A DNA stretch of 64,000 nucleotides from DATFVA01 sp963800255 (GTDB lineage: Bacteria > Bacteroidota > Ignavibacteria > Ignavibacteriales > Ignavibacteriaceae): positions 62,001-126,000 of the forward strand of contig CAWDAK010000008.1 in the NCBI GenBank assembly GCA_963800255.1. The letters are read 5' to 3'. Each line of letters opens with the position of its first letter. The first letter of the stretch is position 1. The notes below the pieces were generated by a model. The model ran no database searches. It saw only the letters and a program-made list of their open reading frames with translations, and was not told where the DNA came from. The translations under genes were made by a program, and so were the position numbers. Positions 9,372-18,031 of this stretch are shown here, piece after piece.

Positions 9372-9908
9372 ATGAATTCCAAATTATTATCACCCAGGTT
9401 CCTGGTTCTTTGTGCAATGATCGCAGCTGCAGCATTTACCAGGCTTATACCGCATCTACCTAACTTTACTGCTATAGGTGCTATGGCTCTGTTCGGGGGC
9501 GCATACTTTACCAATAAAAAGCTGGCGTTTGCGATTCCGTTGGTCGCGATGTTCTTCACTGACCTCTTTCTTGGGTTCCACTCCACCATACTTTCGGTTT
9601 ATTTCGCTTTCGCTCTTATGGTGGTAATAGGAATAACAATGATTCAGAAGAAAAAGGTTTCAAACATCGTTCTTGCTTCACTAACGGCTGCAGTTATGTT
9701 TTTTCTTGTTACCAATTTCGCATTCTGGATGACGGACGTAATGTACCCGATGACAGCCGCAGGACTTGCAGCATGCTACACGGCAGCCATTCCCTTCTTT
9801 GGTTATAATTTAGCCGGGAATCTCTTTTATGCCGGCGTAATGTTCGGATTGTTCGAACTTGCAAAGGTGAAATTTCCGCAGCTTGCCCCGGTTCAGACGC
9901 AGCGCTGA
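9372..9908 (+). CDS. DUF6580-family membrane protein, putative transporter
   Basis: 178 residues with about five or six hydrophobic segments. The N-terminal region resembles the DUF6580 family (FTRLIPHLPNFTAIGAMALFGGAYF), which is annotated as a putative transport protein with no known substrate. AAGGAG lies just ahead of ATG 9372. It lies 96 bases downstream of btuB, beyond a hairpin that may only attenuate, so it may share the B12 riboswitch. The context suggests inner-membrane passage of cobalamin or a precursor, an inference; no BtuCDF genes are in the window. Confidence 0.8.
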   Translation: MNSKLLSPRFLVLCAMIAAAAFTRLIPHLPNFTAIGAMALFGGAYFTNKKLAFAIPLVAMFFTDLFLGFHSTILSVYFAFALMVVIGITMIQKKKVSNIVLASLTAAVMFFLVTNFAFWMTDVMYPMTAAGLAACYTAAIPFFGYNLAGNLFYAGVMFGLFELAKVKFPQLAPVQTQR

Positions 9909-10178
9909 TCTTCGGGAATTCTCTTTGAGTTGTAAACTTTGATGGCGTCAATCATCCTGAGGTGAAAAACGATTAGAGATGACTGGCGCTTCTCTTTTTC
10001 TTAGGTCTGAGTTAATCTTTGCAGCTCACTATAGTAGTGGTGCATTTAATAAATTTGGAATGACACTTATGAGACAGCGTTAGTTTATTTCTAACCTAAT
10101 TACTCGATTTAGAATCGGAATTGGAACCCGAAACCCGCACAGGTTTACAAATCACACTCTTGAAACAACCTCATAAAA

Positions 10179-10415
10179 TCAATGTTCGAAGAAGCGGCCG
10201 AAGAATGAGCCAGGACTCTGGAACTGGTGTTCCCGGGATGATACCCCTCTGTCTTTAAAATCCTGAAGATCAGGATATTCTATTTCAGACTGAGCAATTA
10301 TTTTATTCAGTTCCGCCCTGTCAAGCCAGATTCCCTGACATTTCGGACAAGTATGCACCGTAATATTATCTCTCTGTTTCGGAACTAATTCACTATTATC
10401 AATAGGACAATTCAT
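10179..10415 (-). CDS. TFIIB-type zinc-ribbon protein
   Basis: 78 residues. Cys pairs in MNCPIDNSEL and HTCPKCQGIWLDRAEL form the Zf-TFIIB zinc-ribbon pattern common in small bacterial proteins of unknown role; the GIWLDRAELNKI segment is highly typical. A good ribosome-binding site (AAGGAGGAAAT on the minus strand) precedes ATG 10415. It stands alone between convergent or unrelated genes. Confidence 0.85.
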   Translation of the reverse strand: MNCPIDNSELVPKQRDNITVHTCPKCQGIWLDRAELNKIIAQSEIEYPDLQDFKDRGVSSREHQFQSPGSFFGRFFEH

Positions 10416-10522
10416 TTCATTTCCTCCTTATACATTTCTCTTACTTACATATTAACAATATATGTTTGAAATGAAATAAATCCTGATACAAAGCAAATTA
10501 GAGTCAGATCCGTATCACAAAA

Positions 10523-11593
10523 TCAATTGATTGATCCCGCCAGTTTCCCTCTTTTTTTTGCTAACCCGATGATCTTTTGAAGTGCTCTCACGTAACTATA
10601 CCCGGCGGCTTCTGCAGAACGCATGAATCCGGCACTCTGTGTAAGATCCGGATTTGGGTTAACTTCAAGCACAAAAAGTTCGTTATCTTTTGAAAGCCGC
10701 ATATCCACCCTGGCATAATCGCGACAACTCATTATCTTAAAAGCAGCAACGGCTATTTCCTTCGCCTTATTTTCAATTTTTTTGGGAAGTTTTGCCGGAC
10801 AATTCGGAATAGTTTTATGATATGCTTCATGGTTCGGATCCCACTTCGCCTCGTAGCTTACTATATTATACAGATGGTCAGGCATTTCGCTGAAATCTAT
10901 TTCACTGATAGGAAGCGCCCGGGCCTCCTGATCGCCCATTACGGCTACATTCAATTCCCTCCCCTCAATGAATTCCTCCACCAGGGCGGGCTGCTGAAAG
11001 ACAGAAAGCACATAATTAACCCGGTCTTTCAGGCTGCGGCTGTCAGTTACAATTGATTTATTCTCAATTCCGACGCTGGCGTCTTCAAATGCAGGTTTTA
11101 TAATCAAGGGATACCTGAGGTTATGCTTGTAGCTTCTTTGTGCTTTTTTAATCAGAATGAACTTCGCAGTTCTTATTCCGTATGAATTAAGGATTCTTTT
11201 GGCAAGCACCTTGCTTTGGCAGTTAGCAAGCGCCATAGGTGGGGCACCTGTATAGGGTATCCCAAGCAGCTCCAGCATACCTACAATATTCATCTCAAGC
11301 CTGGAGTTCTCTTTATAAAGCTCCATAAAATTGAAAATTACATCAGGTTTATTTGAATTTAGGTCTTTAAGTAGTATTCTAATATCATCAAAAATGTTCA
11401 GCGGATATGCTTCAAATCCCGTTTTTGTAAGCTTTTCAGCCATAAGCTCGTATTCTTCGATCGGGGTAAGCTCCTCTACTTCAAAATACGGAATAAAATC
11501 AAGTTCCTTTATTTCGTGTTCAACTGATTTAACGTAGTAATCGGGTTGGGCCTCGTTAAATACAATTGCAACTTTAGTTTTTCTCTTACTCAT
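10523..11593 (-). CDS. ATP-grasp ligase related to D-Ala-D-Ala ligase
   Basis: About 356 residues from ATG 11593 (MSKRKTKVAIVF). A longer frame to 11722 would overlap the divergent peptidase gene and adds a poor, hydrophobic leader. It has the ATP-grasp layout: an N-terminal domain with VIFNFME, the central RYPLIIKPAFEDASVGI, the VEEFIEGRELNV strand, and the C-terminal metal site FVLEVNPNPDL. Such enzymes join a carboxylate to an amine with ATP. It is probably not the cell-wall Ddl: the N-terminus is divergent and it sits back to back with a C39-like peptidase and not with mur genes. The true substrate is unknown. Confidence 0.85.
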   Translation of the reverse strand: MSKRKTKVAIVFNEAQPDYYVKSVEHEIKELDFIPYFEVEELTPIEEYELMAEKLTKTGFEAYPLNIFDDIRILLKDLNSNKPDVIFNFMELYKENSRLEMNIVGMLELLGIPYTGAPPMALANCQSKVLAKRILNSYGIRTAKFILIKKAQRSYKHNLRYPLIIKPAFEDASVGIENKSIVTDSRSLKDRVNYVLSVFQQPALVEEFIEGRELNVAVMGDQEARALPISEIDFSEMPDHLYNIVSYEAKWDPNHEAYHKTIPNCPAKLPKKIENKAKEIAVAAFKIMSCRDYARVDMRLSKDNELFVLEVNPNPDLTQSAGFMRSAEAAGYSYVRALQKIIGLAKKRGKLAGSIN

Positions 11594-11689
11594 AAAAATA
11601 AAAATAAATAAAAATGGGCGTCTCACAAAATTATGATAATGATTTAAAGTTATGTATTCATTAAATTGTTGCACAAAAATTACTAATAT

Positions 11690-12526
11690 ATGAGCTTTTA
11701 CCCCCAACCTTATAAATACCAATGCGGTCCTTTCGCCCTGAAATATGCGCTTGTAATGCTGGGCAGATTTGAGAATGAGCGGGAAATAGCAAAGCGAGCG
11801 GGCAGCACCTGGTGGTACGGTACGGATGAAATAGGACTTGCAAAAGCTGCCAAAACATATGACTGCAAGATGAAATACTTCCGCAGGGAAACTCCCGATG
11901 AAGCAATAAAAGCGCTTAGCGATCTTCTGAAAGCCGGCTACCCCTGCATTTTAAGCGTTGATAACTGGGAACACTGGTTCACAGTGATAAATGAACAGCA
12001 GGGAAAGTTCATTGTTGTTGATAGTGGTCTTGATAAGGTTATTGTAATTTATTCCGCCCGCCAGCTTACAAAAAGATGGAAATATATTGATGATGAAACA
12101 GGCTATACCAGCTATGACGGATATGCCCTGTCTTCCAAATTTAAGCCCCGCACAAAGGCAAGGTTTTCGCTTGAGAAGGCCCGCTATGTAATGCGCGACA
12201 GCAATCGCGTGCTTGCTGAAAAGTGGGATATGTATTTTAATGATCTGATCACTATGTGCCGGCCAAGGACTTCACATACCATAAGATCGATTTCGTTTGC
12301 CGAGTTTTTAAGAAGGCACGAAAAGATGCTTGTTGAGGAGGTAGCGAACTGGCACGGACAGCCGGGTTATGAGGAACTTAAAAAAATATTAAAGAATATG
12401 AGATTTGTATCTGAAGTTTACAACCTGGTTATCCATGCAGAGGACCAGAAGAAAACTTTGGTTGATCTTTCTGCTCTGCTTATGATGTATGCCTGCGGTA
12501 AATATGGAATGGACCCAATTTATTAA
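11690..12526 (+). CDS. C39-like cysteine peptidase family protein
   Basis: 278 residues. The N-terminal ~130 residues match the C39/papain-like fold: QCGPFALKYAL carries the candidate nucleophile Cys12, DNWEHWFTVI supplies a histidine, and VVDSG a following Asp. The remaining ~150 residues are helical and unrecognised. There is no signal peptide or ABC-transporter fusion, so it is probably cytoplasmic. It is divergent from the ATP-grasp ligase across 96 bases and followed after 17 bases by an isochorismatase-family gene. Ligase plus peptidase suggests synthesis and trimming of an amide or peptide, by inference. Confidence 0.75.
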   Translation: MSFYPQPYKYQCGPFALKYALVMLGRFENEREIAKRAGSTWWYGTDEIGLAKAAKTYDCKMKYFRRETPDEAIKALSDLLKAGYPCILSVDNWEHWFTVINEQQGKFIVVDSGLDKVIVIYSARQLTKRWKYIDDETGYTSYDGYALSSKFKPRTKARFSLEKARYVMRDSNRVLAEKWDMYFNDLITMCRPRTSHTIRSISFAEFLRRHEKMLVEEVANWHGQPGYEELKKILKNMRFVSEVYNLVIHAEDQKKTLVDLSALLMMYACGKYGMDPIY

Positions 12527-12543
12527 ATTTTAGAAGGTGCATT

Positions 12544-13113
12544 ATGGAGTCAACGATCATTTACAACGAAAAAATCTTAAAAAGAGATACCTCAGCCCTG
12601 CTGCTGATTGATATCCAGGAAAAAATTCTCTCTGTGATGCACCAGCCAAGCCAGGTAATAAATAACAGCCTTAAACTGATAAAAGGATTTAAGATACTGA
12701 ACGTTCCTATATTTTATACGGAACAGTATCCGAAAGGGCTTGGGAACACCTCAGCAGCTCTTCTTAAGGAATTGGAAGGTTTGAGTGCTGTACAAAAAAT
12801 GACGTTCAGCTGTTCGGGAGCCGGGAACCTCTTTCCGCGGCTCAAAGATAATAACGCCCATCAGGTAGTTGTAGCAGGAATCGAAGCTCACGTTTGCGTT
12901 CAGCAGACTATACTTGACCTGCTTGCAAACGGCTTCCAGGTGAATGTAGCTGCAGATGCGGTATCATCAAGAAGCGAATTTGATTACCGCACAGCGATAG
13001 ACAGAATGAGACACCATGGAGCCGAGATCACAACAACAGAGGCTATTTTGTTCGAATTATTGAACGTATGCGGTACAGATGAATTCAAACAGATTTCAAA
13101 AATCGTTAAATAG
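12544..13113 (+). CDS. Isochorismatase-family cysteine hydrolase
   Basis: 189 residues. It has the family triad: Asp in LLIDIQEKI, Lys in VQKMTFSC, and the nucleophile Cys in GIEAHVCVQQT, with the cis-peptide-type VVVAGIEAHV context. The family includes nicotinamidases, YcaC-like hydrolases and isochorismatases; the closest look is YcaC/ribonuclease-like hydrolases of unclear substrate. AAGGTG precedes ATG 12544. It is probably co-transcribed with the C39-like peptidase 17 bases upstream. Confidence 0.85.
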   Translation: MESTIIYNEKILKRDTSALLLIDIQEKILSVMHQPSQVINNSLKLIKGFKILNVPIFYTEQYPKGLGNTSAALLKELEGLSAVQKMTFSCSGAGNLFPRLKDNNAHQVVVAGIEAHVCVQQTILDLLANGFQVNVAADAVSSRSEFDYRTAIDRMRHHGAEITTTEAILFELLNVCGTDEFKQISKIVK

Positions 13114-13473
13114 CATCGAGTTTGCGTATTAATCTATTCTGTGTAAGTATCGTTAATTACTATAGTTATAATACCAGCTTTGGTTCAGCCTTTATCTACA
13201 GCCTGCCCGTCACTTAGCTTCTAAACAAAATTGTTTCATAGCGTAACAAATCTCTCATAACATCTCAAAAAGTCACAGTAATAATTTCTTAATATAACTG
13301 TAAATGTTACCGAAGTTTGTATCACAAAAATTTCTGTAAGTAACATTTACAAAACGCCCGGTGGCATAATCATTGGCTTTCAGCCTTCAAATATCTCAAT
13401 CAGAGAAAACATAATTTCAGAGAAAACAAAATTGAAAACCAAAAACTTAAAAATAATAGAAGGGCGAGAAAAA
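13114..13473 (+). promoter_or_regulatory. Intergenic region with a perfect 12-bp inverted repeat
   Basis: No gene is visible. TGTAAATGTTAC (13299-13310) and its exact reverse complement GTAACATTTACA (13340-13351) flank 29 bases, about 120 bases before the lipoprotein start. This could be paired operator half-sites, a large RNA hairpin, or the ends of a small element. The rest is AT-rich without a clear promoter box. Confidence 0.5.
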
Positions 13474-14040
13474 ATGCGGAAGTTATCTTATCTAACTGCT
13501 TTATTGTTACTTTCATTTGTTGGTTGTATGCAGGAGAGTAACGTAACTGAGCCGGTTAACGGAATTGACAAAGCACAGGCTAAAACCATCATTATGCTTC
13601 CAGCTAAAGCGGATTTGAATGTTGAAGATGTATTCACAGCTTCACAAACCATAAACGGAATTTCAGGGGGTGAAATACACCTCGTTAAAAGCTATCTGGC
13701 ATCAAGCGGGAAAACAGTTAATATTGATTGCAGCTTAACTGTACCGGCAAATGGTTCATTTGCTGATTCAAGGGATATTACAATGCAGGTAAGCGACGAG
13801 GCAGGGGTAGACTTTTTCCCTTCAATGACCTTTAATGAACCGGTAATACTCAGCTTCAAAATTTCTGGTCTTGATTTAAGCGGAATAGACCCTGATGATG
13901 TAGAATTCTACTACGTTGATCAGAGCGGAAACCTGGCACCTACTGTTAATAACGGGGTAACAGTTGACAACGCAACAGGTACATTAAGCGTAGAACACGC
14001 ACAGCTTCCTCACTTTTCACGCTGGGCTTACGCAAGATAA
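13474..14040 (+). CDS. Lipoprotein of unknown function
   Basis: About 188 residues. ATG 13474 gives a clean lipoprotein signal (MRKLSYLTALLLLSFVGC, lipobox FVGC) with AAGGGCGAG upstream; a TTG start at 13432 would bury the signal. The mature part is rich in beta-prone and Thr/Asn/Asp residues and contains ISGGEIHLVKSY and VEFYYVDQSGNLAP, resembling surface or periplasmic beta-sandwich lipoproteins. There are no catalytic motifs. A strong terminator follows at 14062-14100, so it forms its own transcript. Confidence 0.8.
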   Translation: MRKLSYLTALLLLSFVGCMQESNVTEPVNGIDKAQAKTIIMLPAKADLNVEDVFTASQTINGISGGEIHLVKSYLASSGKTVNIDCSLTVPANGSFADSRDITMQVSDEAGVDFFPSMTFNEPVILSFKISGLDLSGIDPDDVEFYYVDQSGNLAPTVNNGVTVDNATGTLSVEHAQLPHFSRWAYAR

Positions 14041-14061
14041 TTTATATATTTGTAATCTCTA

Positions 14062-14100
14062 TGAAAGGATAACAGTTAATGTTATCCTTTCACGTTTTTT
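14062..14100 (+). terminator. Rho-independent terminator after the lipoprotein gene
   Basis: TGAAAGGATAAC (14062-14073) and GTTATCCTTTCA (14081-14092) form a perfect 12-bp stem with a 7-base loop, followed by six T at 14095-14100. Confidence 0.9.
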
Positions 14101-14123
14101 AAAATATTTTAAGACAAAGTACT

Positions 14124-15362
14124 GTGACATCAAGACTTAATAAATATTTATCTCTTGAAGAAATCCTGGCAGGTTTCTTTTCCGAAACAGACATTTCGGA
14201 ATTGAAAAAAAATATTTTAAAGAAACGCCTTAGTAAAACAGGCAGTCTCGATTTAACCACCAAAGAACGCAGACAGATAGAAGTTGACTTTTCTGATTCA
14301 TACCTTAAAGAATATCAGTTTCAGCTAATAATAACACTCGCAGAACAAAAGCTTGAGAAGTTAAGGTTCATCGAGTTCCTTCTCAACCTGGGCGACTATG
14401 CGATTTCATTGGGTGAATATGAATTCGCAATCGAAACTCATAAGAAAATAATCGCTGAAAGTAACTCGGATCCCAACCTCGCAAGTCTTGCAGCAAATGC
14501 CTGTTATTCAATCGGTGAAATATACAGCAATGAAGCTCAATGGACAGAATGTTTTGATTTTGTTAAAAGAGCTTTCGTAATGTTTAAGAATCAGAATGAT
14601 CTTAAAGGCTGCGCACGCTGCGAGAATTTACTGGGTACGGTTTACGGAGAACACGGCGATCTTCCGGAAGCTGCTAATCATTTTGAGGAAAGTCTCCGAT
14701 ATCTTGATGAAAAAAGGGATGCTGTACTTATAGGTAAGATTGAAATTAATCTCGGAATCATTAATAACATCTACAGCAATTACGATCAGGCGCTGTTTTA
14801 TTACAATCGTGCTCTTATAAACTTCCAGCGGCTGAACGACCACCATAAACTTGCACAGATCAGGCATAATATCGGGATCACTTATCTTAAGAAAAAAGAG
14901 TATGCCAGTGCACTGAAAGAATTGGATAAGAGTATTGCCGTGTCATTAAAAGACAATGTTTTTTCCATCCTCGGCATTTCATATATAACAAAAGCATTTA
15001 TATACGCCCAGATGCATGATGTTGAATTATCCCGGGCCTTTGCCGATAAAGCGATGGAAATTTGCTATAAGACAAAAGATAAGCTGTCTGTTGCAGAAAT
15101 TTACAAGGTTGAAGGCATCATCAATAGAGTTCAAAAAAAGTATGCACTGGCTGAAAATTGCCTTCTTACCAGTCTTCGTATTAATAAAGAATATAAAAAC
15201 CAGCTTAATTACGCAGAAACGTCACTGGAACTCGGTATACTTTACAAGGAATGGTCAAAATTCGAAAAAGCTAAGGAAAGCTTTAAGCAGGCACTAAGTT
15301 ACTTCAAACAAATCAGGGCTATACACGAAATTGAGAATATAGAAGCGTATATAGCTGACTAG
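14124..15362 (+). CDS. TPR-repeat protein
   Basis: 412 residues starting at GTG 14124 (MTSRLNKYLSLEEIL). From about residue 90 onwards it is a continuous array of tetratricopeptide repeats (for example GEYEFAIETHKKII, GDLPEAANHFEESLRYL, YDQALFYYNRALINF, YASALKELDKSI, YALAENCLLTSL and FEKAKESFKQAL), about seven to eight units. There is no signal peptide or catalytic domain. The array resembles that of Rap-like or adenylate-cyclase-associated TPR scaffolds that bind partner proteins. It lies just ahead of a two-component pair, with 135 bases between. Confidence 0.85.
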   Translation: MTSRLNKYLSLEEILAGFFSETDISELKKNILKKRLSKTGSLDLTTKERRQIEVDFSDSYLKEYQFQLIITLAEQKLEKLRFIEFLLNLGDYAISLGEYEFAIETHKKIIAESNSDPNLASLAANACYSIGEIYSNEAQWTECFDFVKRAFVMFKNQNDLKGCARCENLLGTVYGEHGDLPEAANHFEESLRYLDEKRDAVLIGKIEINLGIINNIYSNYDQALFYYNRALINFQRLNDHHKLAQIRHNIGITYLKKKEYASALKELDKSIAVSLKDNVFSILGISYITKAFIYAQMHDVELSRAFADKAMEICYKTKDKLSVAEIYKVEGIINRVQKKYALAENCLLTSLRINKEYKNQLNYAETSLELGILYKEWSKFEKAKESFKQALSYFKQIRAIHEIENIEAYIAD

Positions 15363-15497
15363 TCCCTCCCCTGTTTCTTATCATATAAATTAGTATTTTC
15401 ATTAAAACATCTTGTTCCAAACTTTTATTACAATCGTGATAATTCCGTTATACTCTGTTGGTATTTTAACACAGTAAGAAGGAGAATAATTATCTAT

Positions 15498-16208
15498 ATG
15501 AAAAAAGTGCTGGTAATAGAAGATGACAAATCGATCTCAGATCTTGTGAATATCCACCTAAAGGACATGTCGTGTGACGTAACCCGGGCTTATGACGGCA
15601 AAGACGGGTTGAAAGAAGCAGTTGATAACAGCTATGATCTTATAGTACTCGATATTATGCTGCCGAATATAGATGGTCTTGAGATCTGTAAAGAGCTGAG
15701 GAAACAGGAAAACTATACACCGATCCTTATGCTTACAGCAAAGTCAGAAGAATTTGATAAAGTGCTGGGACTTGAACTTGGAGCCGACGACTACCTTACC
15801 AAGCCTTTTGCAATCAGAGAATTTACGGCAAGGGTGAAAGCTATTTTCCGTCGGATAGAAGCGCTGCAGAAAGATCCGGGAGATAAAAGTGACATTGCAG
15901 TAGGTGATCTTTTAATTGATGTTGCTAAACGAAGAGTAACGCTTAAAGGTGAAAGGATTGACCTCACTCCCAAAGAATTTGAACTGCTTCATCTGCTGGC
16001 TTCACATCCGGGAAAAACATATACCCGGGAACAACTTCTCAGCCTGCTCTGGGGTTATTCATATAATGGATACGAGCATACTGTGAATTCACATATAAAC
16101 AGACTTCGCGGAAAAATTGAAACCGATCTTTCAAATCCCACTTACATACTTACTGCGTGGGGAGTTGGCTACAGGTTCAATGACCTTGAAGAGATAACAA
16201 AGGAATGA
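15498..16208 (+). CDS. OmpR/PhoB-family response regulator
   Basis: 236 residues. The receiver domain carries the acidic pocket EDD near residues 8-10, the phosphoacceptor Asp in LIVLDIMLPN (about residue 53), and Lys in TKPF (about residue 102). A C-terminal winged-helix DNA-binding domain contains LTPKEFELLHLLA and the recognition-helix region VNSHINRLRGKIE. Its partner kinase begins 13 bases downstream. Targets cannot be read from the sequence. Confidence 0.95.
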   Translation: MKKVLVIEDDKSISDLVNIHLKDMSCDVTRAYDGKDGLKEAVDNSYDLIVLDIMLPNIDGLEICKELRKQENYTPILMLTAKSEEFDKVLGLELGADDYLTKPFAIREFTARVKAIFRRIEALQKDPGDKSDIAVGDLLIDVAKRRVTLKGERIDLTPKEFELLHLLASHPGKTYTREQLLSLLWGYSYNGYEHTVNSHINRLRGKIETDLSNPTYILTAWGVGYRFNDLEEITKE

Positions 16209-16221
16209 AGGAACTCGTGTA

Positions 16222-17721
16222 TTGAAAACAAGGTTTTTTAATAGTCTTTTCTGGAAGATTTCAGCTATATTTTTAATCGTGCTTGTGATACTCTCGGGTA
16301 TTTATATGTACATCTCAGTCCGTACTGCCGAAATGTACTACCAGGAAACCAACCAGAAACTCGATGCCGAAATTGCGCCTCACATTGCTGCAGAAAACCA
16401 GTGCTTTGTAAACGGAAAAGCAAATACGGAGAACCTTAAAGATGTATTTCATAGCATAATGATTATAAATCCCAGTCTTGAAGTTTATCTTCTGGATAAA
16501 GACGGAAAAATTCTTACATACTTTGCCCCTAACAAAGTGGTAAGGTTAAAATATGTTTCGCTTGATCCTATAAAAGAATTTATTTCAAGTAAAGATAAAC
16601 CTTTTGTTCTTGGTCCTGATCCACGGAATGCCGACAGGAAGAAAGCGTTCTCTGCAGCCAAAGTTTATGAAGGAGATAAATTCCGCGGGTACATATATGT
16701 TATTCTCGGCGGCGAAGAATATGATAATGCCACCCAGCTGGTGTTCGGCAGTTATATATTAAGGCTTGGACTCGAATCGATGGGAATTACACTTATAGGT
16801 GTGGCTATTATAAGTCTTATTGCGCTCGGCTTTATTACACGGAATATGAGAAAGATAATTACGGTAATAAGGGAATTTAAAAACGGAAAGATGAACGCCC
16901 GTATTAAACTGAAGGGACGCGGAGAATTTAATGAGTTTGCTGATTCCTTTAATGAAATGGCGGATACAATAGTGGGCAATATTGAGGAAATGAAGACGAT
17001 GGATAACCTGAGACGCGAGCTGGTTGCCAATGTATCGCACGACCTCAGGACTCCCCTGGCTGCTGTTCAAGGGTATATAGAAACGATACTGCTCAAGTCG
17101 GAAACACTTACTGAAGAGGACCGGAAGAATTATATGCAGACAATCTTAAGCAGCACGGAACGGCTTAAGAAACTGGTTGAGGAATTGTTTGAACTTTCAA
17201 AACTGGAAGCAAGAGAAACGCGTCCGAAGCCCGAAGCTTTCTCGGTTGCCGAGCTTGCACAGGATGTACAGCAGAAAAACCAGATCATTGCTCAAAGTAA
17301 AAATTTAGAACTCCGTCTGAATTTCCCCTATGACCTTCCCCTTGTCTATGCGGATATAGGTATGATGGAAAAGGTTCTGCAGAATCTTATTGATAATGCT
17401 TTTAAATTCACGCCATCGGGCGGCTCTGTAACAATAAGGCTGCAGAATGCTGAAGACAAAGTTATCACATATGTAAAAGACAGCGGTTCGGGGATAAGAA
17501 AGGATGAGTTGAATTATATATTTGACAGGTATCATAAGGGCACAGGAAAATCTTCAGCAGAAGGATTAGGACTCGGATTAGCCATCGTGAAAAAGATCCT
17601 TGAAGTTCACGATATAAATATTGAGGTTGAGAGTGTGGAAGGCAAAGGGACTACATTTTCATTTGAAATACCTATCTATAAAGGCAAATCCCGCAAAGCA
17701 AAAGAGGTTCATGCAACCTGA
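16222..17721 (+). CDS. CpxA/EnvZ-like sensor histidine kinase
   Basis: 499 residues from TTG 16222 (MKTRFFNSLFW), 13 bases after the response-regulator gene. TM1 is at ~10-30, a periplasmic sensor domain spans ~30-175 and includes a PAS-like VYLLDKDGKIL stretch, and TM2 is at ~185-210. HAMP follows, then a HisKA domain with the phosphorylated His in VSHDLRTPL, and an ATP-binding domain with N box NLIDNAFKF and G boxes DSGSGI and GLGLGLAIV. The kinase and regulator form one operon and should respond to an envelope signal. Confidence 0.95.
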   Translation: MKTRFFNSLFWKISAIFLIVLVILSGIYMYISVRTAEMYYQETNQKLDAEIAPHIAAENQCFVNGKANTENLKDVFHSIMIINPSLEVYLLDKDGKILTYFAPNKVVRLKYVSLDPIKEFISSKDKPFVLGPDPRNADRKKAFSAAKVYEGDKFRGYIYVILGGEEYDNATQLVFGSYILRLGLESMGITLIGVAIISLIALGFITRNMRKIITVIREFKNGKMNARIKLKGRGEFNEFADSFNEMADTIVGNIEEMKTMDNLRRELVANVSHDLRTPLAAVQGYIETILLKSETLTEEDRKNYMQTILSSTERLKKLVEELFELSKLEARETRPKPEAFSVAELAQDVQQKNQIIAQSKNLELRLNFPYDLPLVYADIGMMEKVLQNLIDNAFKFTPSGGSVTIRLQNAEDKVITYVKDSGSGIRKDELNYIFDRYHKGTGKSSAEGLGLGLAIVKKILEVHDINIEVESVEGKGTTFSFEIPIYKGKSRKAKEVHAT

Positions 17722-17750
17722 TTTAATTGGGAATTTGCAGCTTAATCTGA

Positions 17751-17909
17751 GTCTGCCATTTTGTCATACTATAAATTAATTCAACACCCGAAAATGGCGT
17801 TTTTACGCTGTTTTCTCAATGTCTCATTTTGATTCCAAAAGGCGCGTAAAAGGCCTATAAGAGGCTCCCAAATCCGGCATCGGAATGAAGTCTGCCATTT
17901 TGTCATACT
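17751..17909 (+). repeat. 20-bp perfect direct repeat in an intergenic region
   Basis: GTCTGCCATTTTGTCATACT occurs at 17751-17770 and again at 17890-17909. Each copy contains TGCCA-TTT-TGTCA. No gene lies here (17722-18031). The remainder contains palindromic GGCGCGTAAAAGGCC-like stretches but no T-run terminator I can support. Confidence 0.7.
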
Positions 17910-17962
17910 TGTTGAATTTATCAGCAGGGTCCGGCTCTTATTCCGAATAGTCCAGACCTCGG

Positions 17963-18030
17963 AGATGTTTCATTATTGTAACCTGACCCTCACCCCCAAT
18001 CTCCCCTATCCTCGTAGAGGATCAACAATT
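17963..18030 (+). repeat. Interspersed ~68-bp intergenic repeat, copy 1
   Basis: Shares a 21-base start (AGATGTTTCATTATTGTAACC, 19 of 21 identical) and an end (ATCCTCGTAGAGGATCAACA) with the copy at 54120-54187, at nearly equal length. The end forms a small hairpin ATCCT-CGTAG-AGGAT. It lies just past the 3' end of the mscS gene. Confidence 0.6.
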
Positions 18031-18031
18031 A

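Noticed and set aside
14045..14052. TATATTTG as a promoter for the TPR gene
   Set aside because: A transcript from here would run straight into the strong terminator at 14062-14100, and the -33 position reads CTG.
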